A DNA stretch of 9,437 nt from Pseudomonadota bacterium (GCA_030596145.1 JAUVKS010000053.1:1-9437), one strand, 5' to 3'; positions 1-6,261 are shown, counted from the stretch's first letter. The notes: generated by a model from the letters alone, not told the origin. Made by a program: numbers and translations.

Positions 1-17
1 CGACAATACCCTTCACT

Positions 18-707
18 TTAGCGTACGGCTGGGTCCGGGACACCGGCTTCATTGAAGCCTTTTTTTCTCAGGAGGCAGCTGTCACACCGTCCACAGGCTT
101 TGCCTTTCGGTGAAGGGTCGTAGCAGCTATGGGTCATGCTGTAATCAACGCCCAGTTCGATGCCTTTTTGAATAATCCTGGCTTTGGTCATATTGATGAG
201 AGGGGTTTTGATTTTTAGTCTGGTTTTGCCTTCGATGCCCACCTTGGTGGCGAGGTTCGCCATGCGCTCAAATGCCTCGATGTATTCTGGGCGGCAATCC
301 GGATACCCGCTGTAATCGACGGCATTCACCCCTATAAAGATATCCGATGCCCCAAGTACCTCTGCCCATGCCATGGCGTAGGAGAGAAAGATGGTGTTTC
401 GCGCGGGGACGTAGGTGATCGGGATTTCCCGCTGCATTTCTCCTTCAGTGCGGCCTTTCGGTACCTCGATGTTGTCGGTAAGCGCCGAGCCCCCTATCAT
501 CGTCAGGTCGATGTCGATGACCAAGTGTTCTTTAGCGCCAAAAGCTCTCGCTACCCTCCCGGCCGCTTCCAGCTCAAGGACATGACGCTGGCCATAGTGG
601 AAGCTGAGACTGTATATCTCGTAGCCCTCCGACCGGGCTATGGCCATAACTGTCGTGGAATCGAGGCCGCCGCTTGAGAGGACTACAGCTTTTTTCTTAT
701 TGCTCAT
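18..707 (-). CDS. queC: 7-cyano-7-deazaguanine (preQ0) synthase QueC
   Basis: QueC converts 7-carboxy-7-deazaguanine to preQ0 with ATP and ammonia, the last preQ0 step before the queuosine branch; it is cytosolic. The 229-residue product has the pyrophosphatase-type P-loop SGGLDST at residues 12-18, the family motifs YVPARNT (99-105) and DYSGYPDCRPE (131-141), and a C-terminal zinc site of four cysteines (C195, C205, C208, C211). The length is normal for QueC and nothing essential is missing. I chose the ATG at 705-707 because GGAGA lies 8 nt upstream and the P-loop follows at the usual distance; the open frame extends 17 codons further, but those residues are unlike the family. The stop is TAA at 18-20. 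It lies about 146 nt downstream of queE on the same strand and is probably cotranscribed with queD and queE. Confidence 0.96.
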   Translation of the reverse strand: MSNKKKAVVLSSGGLDSTTVMAIARSEGYEIYSLSFHYGQRHVLELEAAGRVARAFGAKEHLVIDIDLTMIGGSALTDNIEVPKGRTEGEMQREIPITYVPARNTIFLSYAMAWAEVLGASDIFIGVNAVDYSGYPDCRPEYIEAFERMANLATKVGIEGKTRLKIKTPLINMTKARIIQKGIELGVDYSMTHSCYDPSPKGKACGRCDSCLLRKKGFNEAGVPDPAVR

Positions 708-742
708 TAGCTTGTCTCCAATTAGAGCCCTTTGGGCGGGTA

Positions 743-770
743 AAAGGTTAAAGGTCAAGGGTCAAAGGCA
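743..770. repeat. Four imperfect tandem heptamers upstream of queC
   Basis: On the plus strand the units are AAAGGTT, AAAGGTC, AAGGGTC and AAAGGCA, directly adjacent. They lie in the 146-nt queE-queC gap, about 36 nt upstream of the queC start. The rest of the gap (771-853) shows no gene, hairpin or clear promoter. The repeat could be simple-sequence slippage or a binding site; nothing in the sequence decides this. Confidence 0.5.
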
Positions 771-853
771 ATGGATGATGTTATCAATTGTATGCTCCCC
801 CCTTAACCTGTTGATTCTGTTAGCTTAAAAATGGAAACTCCTATATTGTTCAA

Positions 854-1501
854 TTAGACCCCTCTTTGTTCAGGATCCCAGATGGTTTTATGAAGTTGTG
901 TGTGAAGTCTCACATTCAGGTGATCTCCCAGTATCCATTTCGCCAGGATTTTTGGATCCATTTTTCCAAAGACGTGAGAGAAATGTGGCGGGTTCATTTT
1001 CAAAAGGGTGGTGTCTATGAGATCCAGTGTCTTCTTGGCATACTCATAGTCCTCCCTGTCGCCGATGACAAACTTTGTCTCGTCTCTGTCCGTCAGCCTG
1101 GTCAGATTTTCCAGATCGTTCTTTTCCTCCTCACCGCTGGAGGGGCATTTAATGTCGATAATCTTCACACAGCGTTCATCGATCCGGCTGATGTCCTGAC
1201 TGCCGTTGGTTTCCAGCAAGATCTCAAAGCCTTCTTCAATTAAGCGAAGGATAAGCGCAGGAGTATCTTTCTGGATCAAAGGTTCGCCGCCCGTGATTTC
1301 AACGAGAGGGCATTTGTAAGATGCAACCCGGTCGACAATCTCCCCAATCTCCATTTCTTGACCCTCATCGTAGGCATACCGGGTATCGCAATAGGAACAC
1401 CGGAGATTACAACCAGTCAGCCTGACAAAGACACAGGGGCGGCCGGCATAGGAAGATTCTCCCTGGATGCTGTAGAATATCTCGTTGACTTTCAGGGGCA
1501 C
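854..1501 (-). CDS. queE: 7-carboxy-7-deazaguanine synthase QueE (radical SAM)
   Basis: QueE is a radical S-adenosylmethionine enzyme that contracts 6-carboxytetrahydropterin, the QueD product, to 7-carboxy-7-deazaguanine. The 215-residue protein begins with the family-typical stretch EIFYSIQGE (7-15). Cysteines C31, C35 and C38 form the CxxxCxxC motif that binds the 4Fe-4S cluster, and TGGEP (70-74) is the SAM-contacting motif. The start codon is GTG (1499-1501), directly abutting the queD stop codon TAG (1502-1504). Its Shine-Dalgarno sequence, GGGAGGAA, is formed by the last codons of queD. This arrangement suggests translational coupling and close stoichiometry with queD. The length agrees with the short QueE class. 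The stop is TAA at 854-856. Confidence 0.95.
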   Translation of the reverse strand: MPLKVNEIFYSIQGESSYAGRPCVFVRLTGCNLRCSYCDTRYAYDEGQEMEIGEIVDRVASYKCPLVEITGGEPLIQKDTPALILRLIEEGFEILLETNGSQDISRIDERCVKIIDIKCPSSGEEEKNDLENLTRLTDRDETKFVIGDREDYEYAKKTLDLIDTTLLKMNPPHFSHVFGKMDPKILAKWILGDHLNVRLHTQLHKTIWDPEQRGV

Positions 1502-1882
1502 CTATTCCTCCCAGTAAAAAGCTCCGGTACTATCGGTTTCTGAGACCATCACTTTGGAGACTTTTGAATTTTCCGAATTCAGCTTTTCGCTTAGTTCTTT
1601 ATATAGAAACCTGGCAATGTTCTCGGATGTGGGGTTTACGTCCTTGAACGCCGGAAAATCGTTCAGGTTGGAATGGTCAAGGTCTTCGAGCACATCGTTG
1701 ATGGTCTGTTTGATATCCCTGAAATCGATGCCTATCCCGATATCATTCAGTTTTCTGCACTTGACGAACACTTTTATAATCCAGTTGTGTCCGTGTATTC
1801 GGGCACAATTGCCCGGGTAACCCCTTAGAGAATGGGCGGCAGAAAAACGGGTCTTTACGTACATTTCAAAAAATCCGGGCAT
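1502..1882 (-). CDS. queD: 6-carboxy-5,6,7,8-tetrahydropterin synthase QueD
   Basis: QueD is a small cytosolic enzyme of the PTPS fold that makes 6-carboxytetrahydropterin from 7,8-dihydroneopterin triphosphate, the first committed step towards preQ0. Visible residues: FSAAH with zinc ligand H17, C26 in NCARIHGH as the catalytic cysteine with zinc ligands H30 and H32, GIDF (51-54), LDHSNLND (68-75), PTSENIA (84-90) and ETDSTGAFY (115-123). The 126 residues are a full-length protein. The ATG at 1880-1882 is preceded by the strong ribosome site GGAGGTG at about 4-5 nt, so I prefer it over the internal Met7. The CxxxHGH spacing fits QueD rather than eukaryotic-type PTPS, and the adjacent queE and queC confirm the role. 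It is the first gene of the cluster. Confidence 0.95.
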   Translation of the reverse strand: MPGFFEMYVKTRFSAAHSLRGYPGNCARIHGHNWIIKVFVKCRKLNDIGIGIDFRDIKQTINDVLEDLDHSNLNDFPAFKDVNPTSENIARFLYKELSEKLNSENSKVSKVMVSETDSTGAFYWEE

Positions 1883-1934
1883 AACACCTCCGTTTTGTTA
1901 AACAATTAAGCAGTGAAAGACTTCATATTTCTGT

Positions 1935-1990
1935 AGGGTGGTCCGCCTCAGGCGGACCACCGTTCGCGGTCGGGTGTAAAACCCGACCCT
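1935..1990. repeat. Two-hairpin REP/BIME-like palindromic element in the queD leader
   Basis: The element contains an 11-bp perfect stem with a 3-nt loop (arms 1937-1947 and 1951-1961, GGTGGTCCGCC and its complement) and an 8-bp stem with a 5-nt loop (1968-1975 and 1981-1988, GGTCGGGT and its complement). The ends carry a further inverted pair, AGGGT (1935-1939) and ACCCT (1986-1990). The paired GC-rich hairpins resemble interspersed REP/BIME-type repeats. It lies between the predicted queD promoter and the queD start, so it would be transcribed into the 5' untranslated region. I cannot confirm its copy number from one window. Confidence 0.75.
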
Positions 1991-2010
1991 GCGACTCGGT
2001 TTTACCCAAT

Positions 2011-2039
2011 ACTATATCATTTGACATAACATGAGACAA
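2011..2039 (-). promoter_or_regulatory. Predicted sigma70-type promoter for queD-queE-queC
   Basis: Read on the minus strand, TTGTCT (2034-2039) is separated by exactly 17 nt from TATAGT (2011-2016); each hexamer is 4-5 of 6 matches to the bacterial consensus. Transcription would begin near 2004, giving a leader of about 120 nt before the queD ATG that includes the two-hairpin repeat. The prediction is by eye. Confidence 0.55.
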
Positions 2040-2250
2040 GTTTCCTCTTGTGACTTTTAGCTCAATGTCATTACAATTCAAGGGTAAATCACCCTCATTT
2101 TTTAAATGGGGGGATCTCCTGTCGCCGGTCTGCTCAAGAGGGGACGGCTGGAAATTTTTTCTTGACTGAAGTGAACATACACAATAAGCATAGAGCAAGT
2201 CCTGACACGATGGTAGGAATGTATAATTTGCAATTCCAAAGGAGGTTGAA
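2040..2250. other. Divergent intergenic region between queD and the stress-protein gene
   Basis: No coding sequence is supported here. The open frames that cross this stretch have no recognisable domain, and the longest one runs through the palindromic element. It holds the upstream region of the queD promoter and the presumed promoter and ribosome site of the plus-strand gene. No RNA gene or riboswitch was recognised. Confidence 0.6.
2202..2227 (+). promoter_or_regulatory. Possible promoter of the universal stress protein gene
   Basis: A perfect TATAAT at 2222-2227 lies 23 nt before the start codon. The best -35 candidate is CTGACA (2202-2207), but its 14-nt spacer is short, so this may be an extended -10 or activator-dependent promoter. 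A second -35-like TTGACT at 2162-2167 has only a weak -10 (TAAGCA) 17 nt downstream. The ribosome site AAAGGAGG follows at 2238-2245. Confidence 0.35.
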
Positions 2251-2685
2251 ATGTTTGAGAGGATCTTGTATCCCACCGATTTTTCAGATGTAGCAAAGAA
2301 GGGCCTGGACTTTATCAAGCAGTTGAGAGATGCCGGTGCAAAAGAGGTGATTGTTCTACATGTCAATGACATAAGGGGTATAGACTTGGCGGTCCTGCCT
2401 GCTTCTAAGGATTACATGGAGATTGAAAGAGCTCTGGAAAAAATAATAACAGAAGAAATGGGTGCAATAGAGGACGAACTGAAGGGGGCGGGTTTTAAGG
2501 TCAAGGTGAGAGTTGAAAAGGGGATTCCATTCAGAGAAATATTGAGGGTGGAGGAGGAGGAAAATGTCTCCGCTATCGTCGTTGGGTCTCACGGAAAGAG
2601 TAATATTGAAGAAATGCTTCTTGGATCTGTTTCGGAAAAGGTGATAAGAAAAGCCAGGAACCCTGTCTTAGTCATAAAGAGATAA
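2251..2685 (+). CDS. Universal stress protein, single UspA domain
   Basis: This is a 144-residue cytosolic protein of the universal stress protein family. It starts with the typical MFERILYPTDFS (1-12), where Asp10 is the conserved nucleotide-site acidic residue. It carries the ATP-binding signature G-x2-G-x9-G-S at residues 112-126 (G112, G115, G125, S126) and ends with the usual NPVLVIK strand (137-143). The intact signature suggests the ATP-binding, MJ0577-like group rather than the non-binding UspA group. The ATG is preceded by AAAGGAGG at 5 nt. It stands alone on the plus strand, divergent from queD and convergent with the small-protein gene. The specific stress or partner cannot be read from sequence; these proteins often respond to starvation or energy stress. 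Confidence 0.93.
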   Translation: MFERILYPTDFSDVAKKGLDFIKQLRDAGAKEVIVLHVNDIRGIDLAVLPASKDYMEIERALEKIITEEMGAIEDELKGAGFKVKVRVEKGIPFREILRVEEEENVSAIVVGSHGKSNIEEMLLGSVSEKVIRKARNPVLVIKR

Positions 2686-2709
2686 CCCCGCGCAGTTTAC
2701 TGCGGGGTT
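2684..2709 (+). terminator. Hairpin overlapping the stop of the stress-protein gene
   Basis: An 8-bp stem (AACCCCGC at 2684-2691 with GCGGGGTT at 2702-2709) begins inside the TAA stop codon (2683-2685). An inner CAG/CTG pairing can extend it with one bulge. It is followed by GGCGAGCGATTTTAG, which has only a short T run, so termination may be weak or the hairpin may mainly protect the 3' end. Confidence 0.5.
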
Positions 2710-2750
2710 GGCGAGCGATTTTAGAAGAATTATTTCTTACGATTCAAAGA

Positions 2751-2778
2751 TTCCCCGTCCGCTGCAACGGACGGGGAA
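2751..2778. terminator. Strong hairpin between convergent genes
   Basis: A perfect 11-bp stem (TTCCCCGTCCG at 2751-2761 with its complement at 2768-2778) encloses a 6-nt loop. It lies between the stress-protein gene (plus) and the small-protein gene (minus) and could serve either transcript. Neither side has a long T run, so it is not a textbook intrinsic terminator and may be a repeat-derived structure. Confidence 0.5.
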
Positions 2779-2825
2779 CCTTCAATATCGCTCTTGTTAT
2801 AAGGAAGTTTTTAATAACCTGTTTT

Positions 2826-3137
2826 TCAGTACTGGTCAAAATCCCCGAGTGGTCGTTTGAATGTGAACTTAGCAGGATCGACAATCAACCGTTCATAAGC
2901 GGCTTTTGTATTCCCACCCAACGCAGAAAAAGGAAGCGACACAACAAATAATGCCGTACCGATAATGGTTGCGGCAATTCCCAACGGCCTGACAATCAGC
3001 GCATCAACGACCATTTTACCGACTGTTAATTGCTTGTCCTCATCCGAGTTTTGGGCAAGCGCAGTTGAACCAAACGGGACAACCAGCATAAGGGCAATAA
3101 CCAGAACAATAATGGATGGTTTAAGGGTTCTTTGCAT
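2826..3137 (-). CDS. Small exported or membrane protein with duplicated RPLG motif
   Basis: The 103-residue product has an N-terminal signal-like segment: basic residues, a hydrophobic core at about 9-22, then a possible cleavage site ALA|QN at 28/29. A second hydrophobic segment of one membrane-span length lies at about 53-72. The motif RPLG occurs at 50-53 (before this span) and again at 95-98 near the C-terminus, and LGGN (73-76) follows the span. I recognise the overall pattern (DALIVRPLG, then a span, LGGN, then PAKFTFKRPLG) as a conserved small bacterial protein often left as hypothetical or vaguely named a transporter component; no function is established that I can state. The start is supported by AGGAGG 5 nt upstream of the ATG at 3135-3137. 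It is monocistronic as far as can be seen, facing the stress-protein gene. Confidence 0.8.
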   Translation of the reverse strand: MQRTLKPSIIVLVIALMLVVPFGSTALAQNSDEDKQLTVGKMVVDALIVRPLGIAATIIGTALFVVSLPFSALGGNTKAAYERLIVDPAKFTFKRPLGDFDQY

Positions 3138-3154
3138 AAATGCCTCCTTAGCTT

Positions 3155-3260
3155 GTCACTCCCGCGGAGGCGGGAGTCTATAACACCTTGCAATGACTGG
3201 ATTCCCGCTTACGCGGGAATGACAGAGAGGGACGAAATCCGACTTTTTACGAGTCCATCA
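3155..3260. repeat. Interspersed palindromic repeat element (dRS3/REP-like)
   Basis: Two 8-bp hairpins occur in tandem: ACTCCCGC-GGAG-GCGGGAGT (3158-3177) and ATTCCCGC-TTAC-GCGGGAAT (3201-3220). The outer ends are also inverted relative to one another: GTCACTCCCGC (3155-3165) and GCGGGAATGAC (3213-3223) match in 10 of 11 positions. A tail containing GACTTTTTACGAGTC (3241-3255, itself with GACT/AGTC ends) completes what looks like a repeat unit. The core ATTCCCGC/GCGGGAAT is the same as the dRS3-type repeat described in Neisseria, and similar sequences are common in many genomes. It starts about 18 nt upstream of the small gene's ATG, so it may contribute to that gene's leader. Confidence 0.7.
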
Positions 3261-3371
3261 AACTGACATTTTTATGGAAAGTGAAAACATTTAGTCTATC
3301 TTAGCAGTTATCTTGACAGGTTGCAACAATTGATCGGGTTGAAAAATGGGGCTATTGCTTCCAGTGTGGCC

Positions 3372-3404
3372 CCATCCCCGATCCCCGATCGGGGTCGGGG
3401 ATGG
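3372..3404. terminator. GC-rich nested palindrome downstream of the TRAP permease
   Basis: CCATCCCCGA (3372-3381) pairs with TCGGGGATGG (3395-3404), and CCCC (3383-3386) pairs with GGGG (3391-3394) around a GATC loop, with a single bulged T at 3382. The inner 12 bases are a perfect palindrome. It lies 35 nt past the permease stop, so it probably ends or stabilises the TRAP transcript. There is no T run on the minus strand, so Rho-independent termination is uncertain. A further CCCCGAT-type copy occurs in inverted form at 3407-3413. Between 3261 and 3371 I see no gene. Confidence 0.5.
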
Positions 3405-3438
3405 TTGGGGATCGAGGACAGGTTTAGCCGACAATAGA

Positions 3439-5601
3439 TTAACTCGCTGCCTCCCGTTTGGGTCGGAACATATTAAATAACGACCCTCCGGAACGACGCA
3501 GTTGGAAGAACAGGGCAATGGCGAAGAGGACTATTCCCAGTGAGTCGGTTTTCAGACCCGGCTTGATGAGGAGAAATGCCACGGCAAAGAGATCTATCCT
3601 TTCAAACCATGTCGTTTTGATAATCATGCAATTTTGTATTGCCGCCGCCAGGCAGTAAACTCCGAAAAGAGCGGTAAGTGTCGCGAATGCGATATGGAAA
3701 ACACTTCCTCCCGGTATACTGAGCATTTCAGGGGCGAAGACGAACATGAAGGGGACGATATATCCCGCAAGCCCAAGTTTGAAGGCGGTAATGCCCGTTT
3801 TCATCGGGTTTGACCCCGCGACCCCCGCTCCCGCATAGGCGGCCAGCGCCACCGGCGGTGTAATGTCTGCGCGGGTTCCGAAGTAGAAGATGAAGAGGTG
3901 AGCCGCAACGGGCACAACACCCAGATATATCAGCGCGGGCGCTACCAGGGCGCTGATGATGATATACTGCGCCGTGGTGGGAACACCCATTCCGAGGGCG
4001 AGACAGGCGATCATTGTAAGCGGCAGTGCAAAGAGAAGCTGTCCTCCCGAAAAATCGACAATAAGTGATGAGAATTTAAGACCAAGGCCCGTGACGGTGA
4101 TCGTGCCGATGATGATACCGGCCGCCGCGCAGGCCGCAGCCACTTCCACGGAACCGATGGCGCCATCGACCATGGCGTCTATGATGTCCCTGATTTTGAG
4201 ACCCGAGGAGGCACGCAGGCAGCTGGTTATTATCATTGCTACCAGTATAATAAAGAGGTAAGGTTGCAGTCCGAGATATGGTATAACTAACATAACCCCG
4301 CCAAAGATGGCCAGTCCTGTGCCTATTGTTAAAACTTCCTGCCTGAGAGACATATCGGCCGCCTTTAGTGAAGCTATGAATAACGTGAGTATGACTGTCC
4401 AGAAAACCGCCCGTTCCGGAGAGTAGTTCAGCACCAGAAATGTGATCAGGACGATGATGGAGATCAGGTGATGCCATCCTTTGCGTAAAGTTTGTAAGAC
4501 GTTGGGAAGATGTGCCCTGTCAATTCCTTTAAGGCCCATCAGGACGGCGCGGAAGTGCACCTGCATAAAAGTACCGAAGAAGCTGAGCAGTGCCGGGATG
4601 CAGGCCGCGATACAGACCTTGATATAGGGTATGCCCAGGAATTCCGCCATCAGAAATGCGGCCGCGCCCATGATGGGCGGCATGATCTGTCCCATCGTGC
4701 TGGACGACGCCTCCACCGCGCCGGCGAAATACGCGGGGTAGCCGGTCCGTTTCATCAGAGGGATGGTGAAGGAGCCTGTCGTCACCGTGTTGGCCACGGA
4801 TGAGCCGCTGATCATTCCGAACATGCAACTGGACATAACCGCGGCCTTGGCCGGGCCGCCCCTGGTTGTGCCAGTCAGGGCGAAGGCTATATCGGTGAAA
4901 AACTCTCCCGCCCCCGTTTTGCGAAGAATAGCCCCGTAAAGTATAAAGAGAAAGATGAAATTGGCGCTTACGCCGAGCGGTACGCCAAATATGCCATCGG
5001 TGGAGAGACTCAGATATGTGGCGATACGCTCCAGACTGTATCCACGGTGGGATAGGACTTCCGGCAGATGTGGACCGGCAAATGCGTAAATCAAGAATAT
5101 AATGGCTACGGTGGACACCGCGAGACCTGTAGAACGGCGGGCCGCCTCCAGCACAATAATCAGTAGTATAGTGCCGGCGACAACGTCCTGTATCTCATAA
5201 CAGCCGGCCCGGTTGAGGATGGGCGTTGAGTATATGAATATCCAGACACAGATGCCTACACTGCCGATGAGAAAGACCATATCTATGACGGTCGGCCTTG
5301 TTTTCGGGCTCCATCGCCTGGTGGCCGGATAGAGCAGGAAGATAAGGGTGGACATGAAAATCCAGTGAATGGCCCTGTGATCAAGGGCGAAGAACGGGTG
5401 ATAATATGCATAAGATAGCTGATAGCAACTGGCCAGGACGCCGATGACAACAATAATTTTTGACAGAGTGGGGCCGAAAGTGCGCTTCCTTTCGAATTTT
5501 TCCAGCACCTCCTCGGCGATGCGTGCCTCTTCTTCGCTGGCCGTCAGTTCTACATCGGTCACTTCTTCAGTTTCGGGTTTTTTGGTTAATTCGTCCGTCA
5601 T
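3439..5601 (-). CDS. TRAP transporter fused permease (small plus large subunit), TAXI type
   Basis: This 720-residue inner-membrane protein is the permease of a tripartite ATP-independent periplasmic transporter; it uses an ion gradient to import a solute delivered by the receptor encoded at 6303-7277. After an acidic cytoplasmic N-terminus (1-40) come about four spans (roughly 47-175) equivalent to the DctQ-like small subunit, then the DctM-like large subunit. Visible large-subunit motifs are SGSSVANTVTTGSFTIPLM (265-283), EASSSTMGQIMPPIMGAAAF (297-316), MGVPTTAQYII (538-548) and DITPPVALAAYAGAGVAGSNP (579-599, quoted in part); the serine/threonine-rich hairpin regions correspond to sodium/substrate sites in the family. 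The start is the ATG at 5599-5601, with AAGGTGG 5 nt upstream and a 4-nt ATGA overlap with the DUF1850 stop; a GTG 9 nt upstream lacks a ribosome site. Substrate cannot be read from sequence. Confidence 0.93.
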   Translation of the reverse strand: MTDELTKKPETEEVTDVELTASEEEARIAEEVLEKFERKRTFGPTLSKIIVVIGVLASCYQLSYAYYHPFFALDHRAIHWIFMSTLIFLLYPATRRWSPKTRPTVIDMVFLIGSVGICVWIFIYSTPILNRAGCYEIQDVVAGTILLIIVLEAARRSTGLAVSTVAIIFLIYAFAGPHLPEVLSHRGYSLERIATYLSLSTDGIFGVPLGVSANFIFLFILYGAILRKTGAGEFFTDIAFALTGTTRGGPAKAAVMSSCMFGMISGSSVANTVTTGSFTIPLMKRTGYPAYFAGAVEASSSTMGQIMPPIMGAAAFLMAEFLGIPYIKVCIAACIPALLSFFGTFMQVHFRAVLMGLKGIDRAHLPNVLQTLRKGWHHLISIIVLITFLVLNYSPERAVFWTVILTLFIASLKAADMSLRQEVLTIGTGLAIFGGVMLVIPYLGLQPYLFIILVAMIITSCLRASSGLKIRDIIDAMVDGAIGSVEVAAACAAAGIIIGTITVTGLGLKFSSLIVDFSGGQLLFALPLTMIACLALGMGVPTTAQYIIISALVAPALIYLGVVPVAAHLFIFYFGTRADITPPVALAAYAGAGVAGSNPMKTGITAFKLGLAGYIVPFMFVFAPEMLSIPGGSVFHIAFATLTALFGVYCLAAAIQNCMIIKTTWFERIDLFAVAFLLIKPGLKTDSLGIVLFAIALFFQLRRSGGSLFNMFRPKREAAS

Positions 5602-6089
5602 CTGTTCCACCTTTTTTGTTCTGGTACATTATCGTTTACAATCCGTATCCATACCGGTTCCCCGCCACCGGTCAGCGAAAGGAGGGGGATAGACCGGTTA
5701 TTTATCTTTACAAGGTGTCCCGCCACCCGTCCCACCCGGATCGGGATATAGGTAAAGTGGCGGTTAAGGAGAACTCTGGTTCTGTGGCCGTCAAGTATGA
5801 CCCGCGCGTTTTCGGTAGATTGAAACTCAAGGCCCGAGCCGTACCACAGGAACTCCTCCTCCTCAAGGATGATCTTATCGGGACCCACAATCACAAAGTG
5901 GTCCACAATGGGTGTCAGATCGGAGCTGTGCGTGTAACGGAGCTGAAAGCGGTCTCCGACACTTACGGGAACTTTCAGCAGTATCTCTTCCCGCTCAGGC
6001 TGGTATATCTGTAAATATAAATGACTGTTTCCCGCGTATGCAGGCGTCAGGATAAAAAGTATCGAAAGGATGATCCATAAGGGTCGCAT
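5598..6089 (-). CDS. DUF1850 family exported protein linked to TAXI-TRAP transporter
   Basis: The 163-residue product has a clear signal peptide: MRPLW, a hydrophobic core, then AYA|GNS at about 18/19. It is followed by a beta-rich domain containing RYTHSSDLTPIVDHF, which matches the DUF1850 pattern YxHSxxxxPVxxxF, and YGSGLEF further on. DUF1850 proteins are repeatedly found beside TAXI receptors and fused TRAP permeases; their molecular role is not established. An accessory periplasmic component is my inference. The stop TGA (5598-5600) overlaps the permease start as ATGA. The frame extends to a TTG at 6114-6116, but that codon lies inside the inserted MITE, so I chose the ATG at 6087-6089. 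No good Shine-Dalgarno sequence precedes it, and the insertion lies only about 10-14 nt upstream. Confidence 0.85.
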   Translation of the reverse strand: MRPLWIILSILFILTPAYAGNSHLYLQIYQPEREEILLKVPVSVGDRFQLRYTHSSDLTPIVDHFVIVGPDKIILEEEEFLWYGSGLEFQSTENARVILDGHRTRVLLNRHFTYIPIRVGRVAGHLVKINNRSIPLLSLTGGGEPVWIRIVNDNVPEQKRWNR

Positions 6090-6103
6090 AGATATTGTGT
6101 TTC

Positions 6104-6245
6104 GAGACCTTTGCAAAACGCCCCCTTTCGTCCAATTTCTGCGTCAGGCTCAAATTTTAATCCTCAAAATACTCAATGTATTCCTGCGGTTAAAATTTTC
6201 GCCTTCCTTGAACTTGAACGAAATTGAACATTTTGCAAAGGTCTC
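6104..6245. mobile_element. MITE, 142 bp, perfect 15-bp terminal inverted repeats, 5-bp target duplication
   Basis: The terminal inverted repeats are perfect: GAGACCTTTGCAAAA at 6104-6118 and its reverse complement at 6231-6245. They are flanked by the direct repeat GTTTC (6099-6103 and 6246-6250), a 5-bp target-site duplication. Inside, AAATTTTAA (6152-6160) pairs with TTAAAATTT (6190-6198), so the whole unit is an imperfect palindrome. It has no transposase and must have been moved in trans by a related insertion sequence. It separates the TAXI receptor gene from DUF1850-permease. The TIR appearance suggests an IS5/IS4-like parent, but I cannot assign the family with certainty. Confidence 0.88.
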
Positions 6246-6261
6246 GTTTCGTGGATGAAGA

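Noticed and set aside
1883..2010. preQ1 riboswitch in the queD leader
   Set aside because: I looked for a short preQ1 aptamer with an A-rich tail overlapping the ribosome site; the leader hairpins are repeat-like and the region before GGAGGTG does not show it.
2162..2190. TTGACT-based promoter for the stress gene
   Set aside because: The -35 is good but the -10 at 17 nt is TAAGCA; kept only as an alternative to the TATAAT site.
1923..2372. 149-codon minus-strand open frame
   Set aside because: It runs through the palindromic element and into the antisense of the stress-protein gene, has no domain, and lacks a ribosome site; its C-terminal part is just the translated repeat.
3155..3404. CRISPR-like array
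   Set aside because: The hairpins differ in sequence and spacing, there are no regular spacers, and no cas gene is nearby.
4076..4477. 133-codon open frame within the permease gene
   Set aside because: Histidine- and arginine-rich frame-shifted reading of a clear TRAP permease; no independent evidence.
6114..6116. TTG start for DUF1850, nine codons upstream
   Set aside because: It lies inside the terminal inverted repeat of the MITE and has no ribosome site; the ATG at 6089 begins a good signal peptide.
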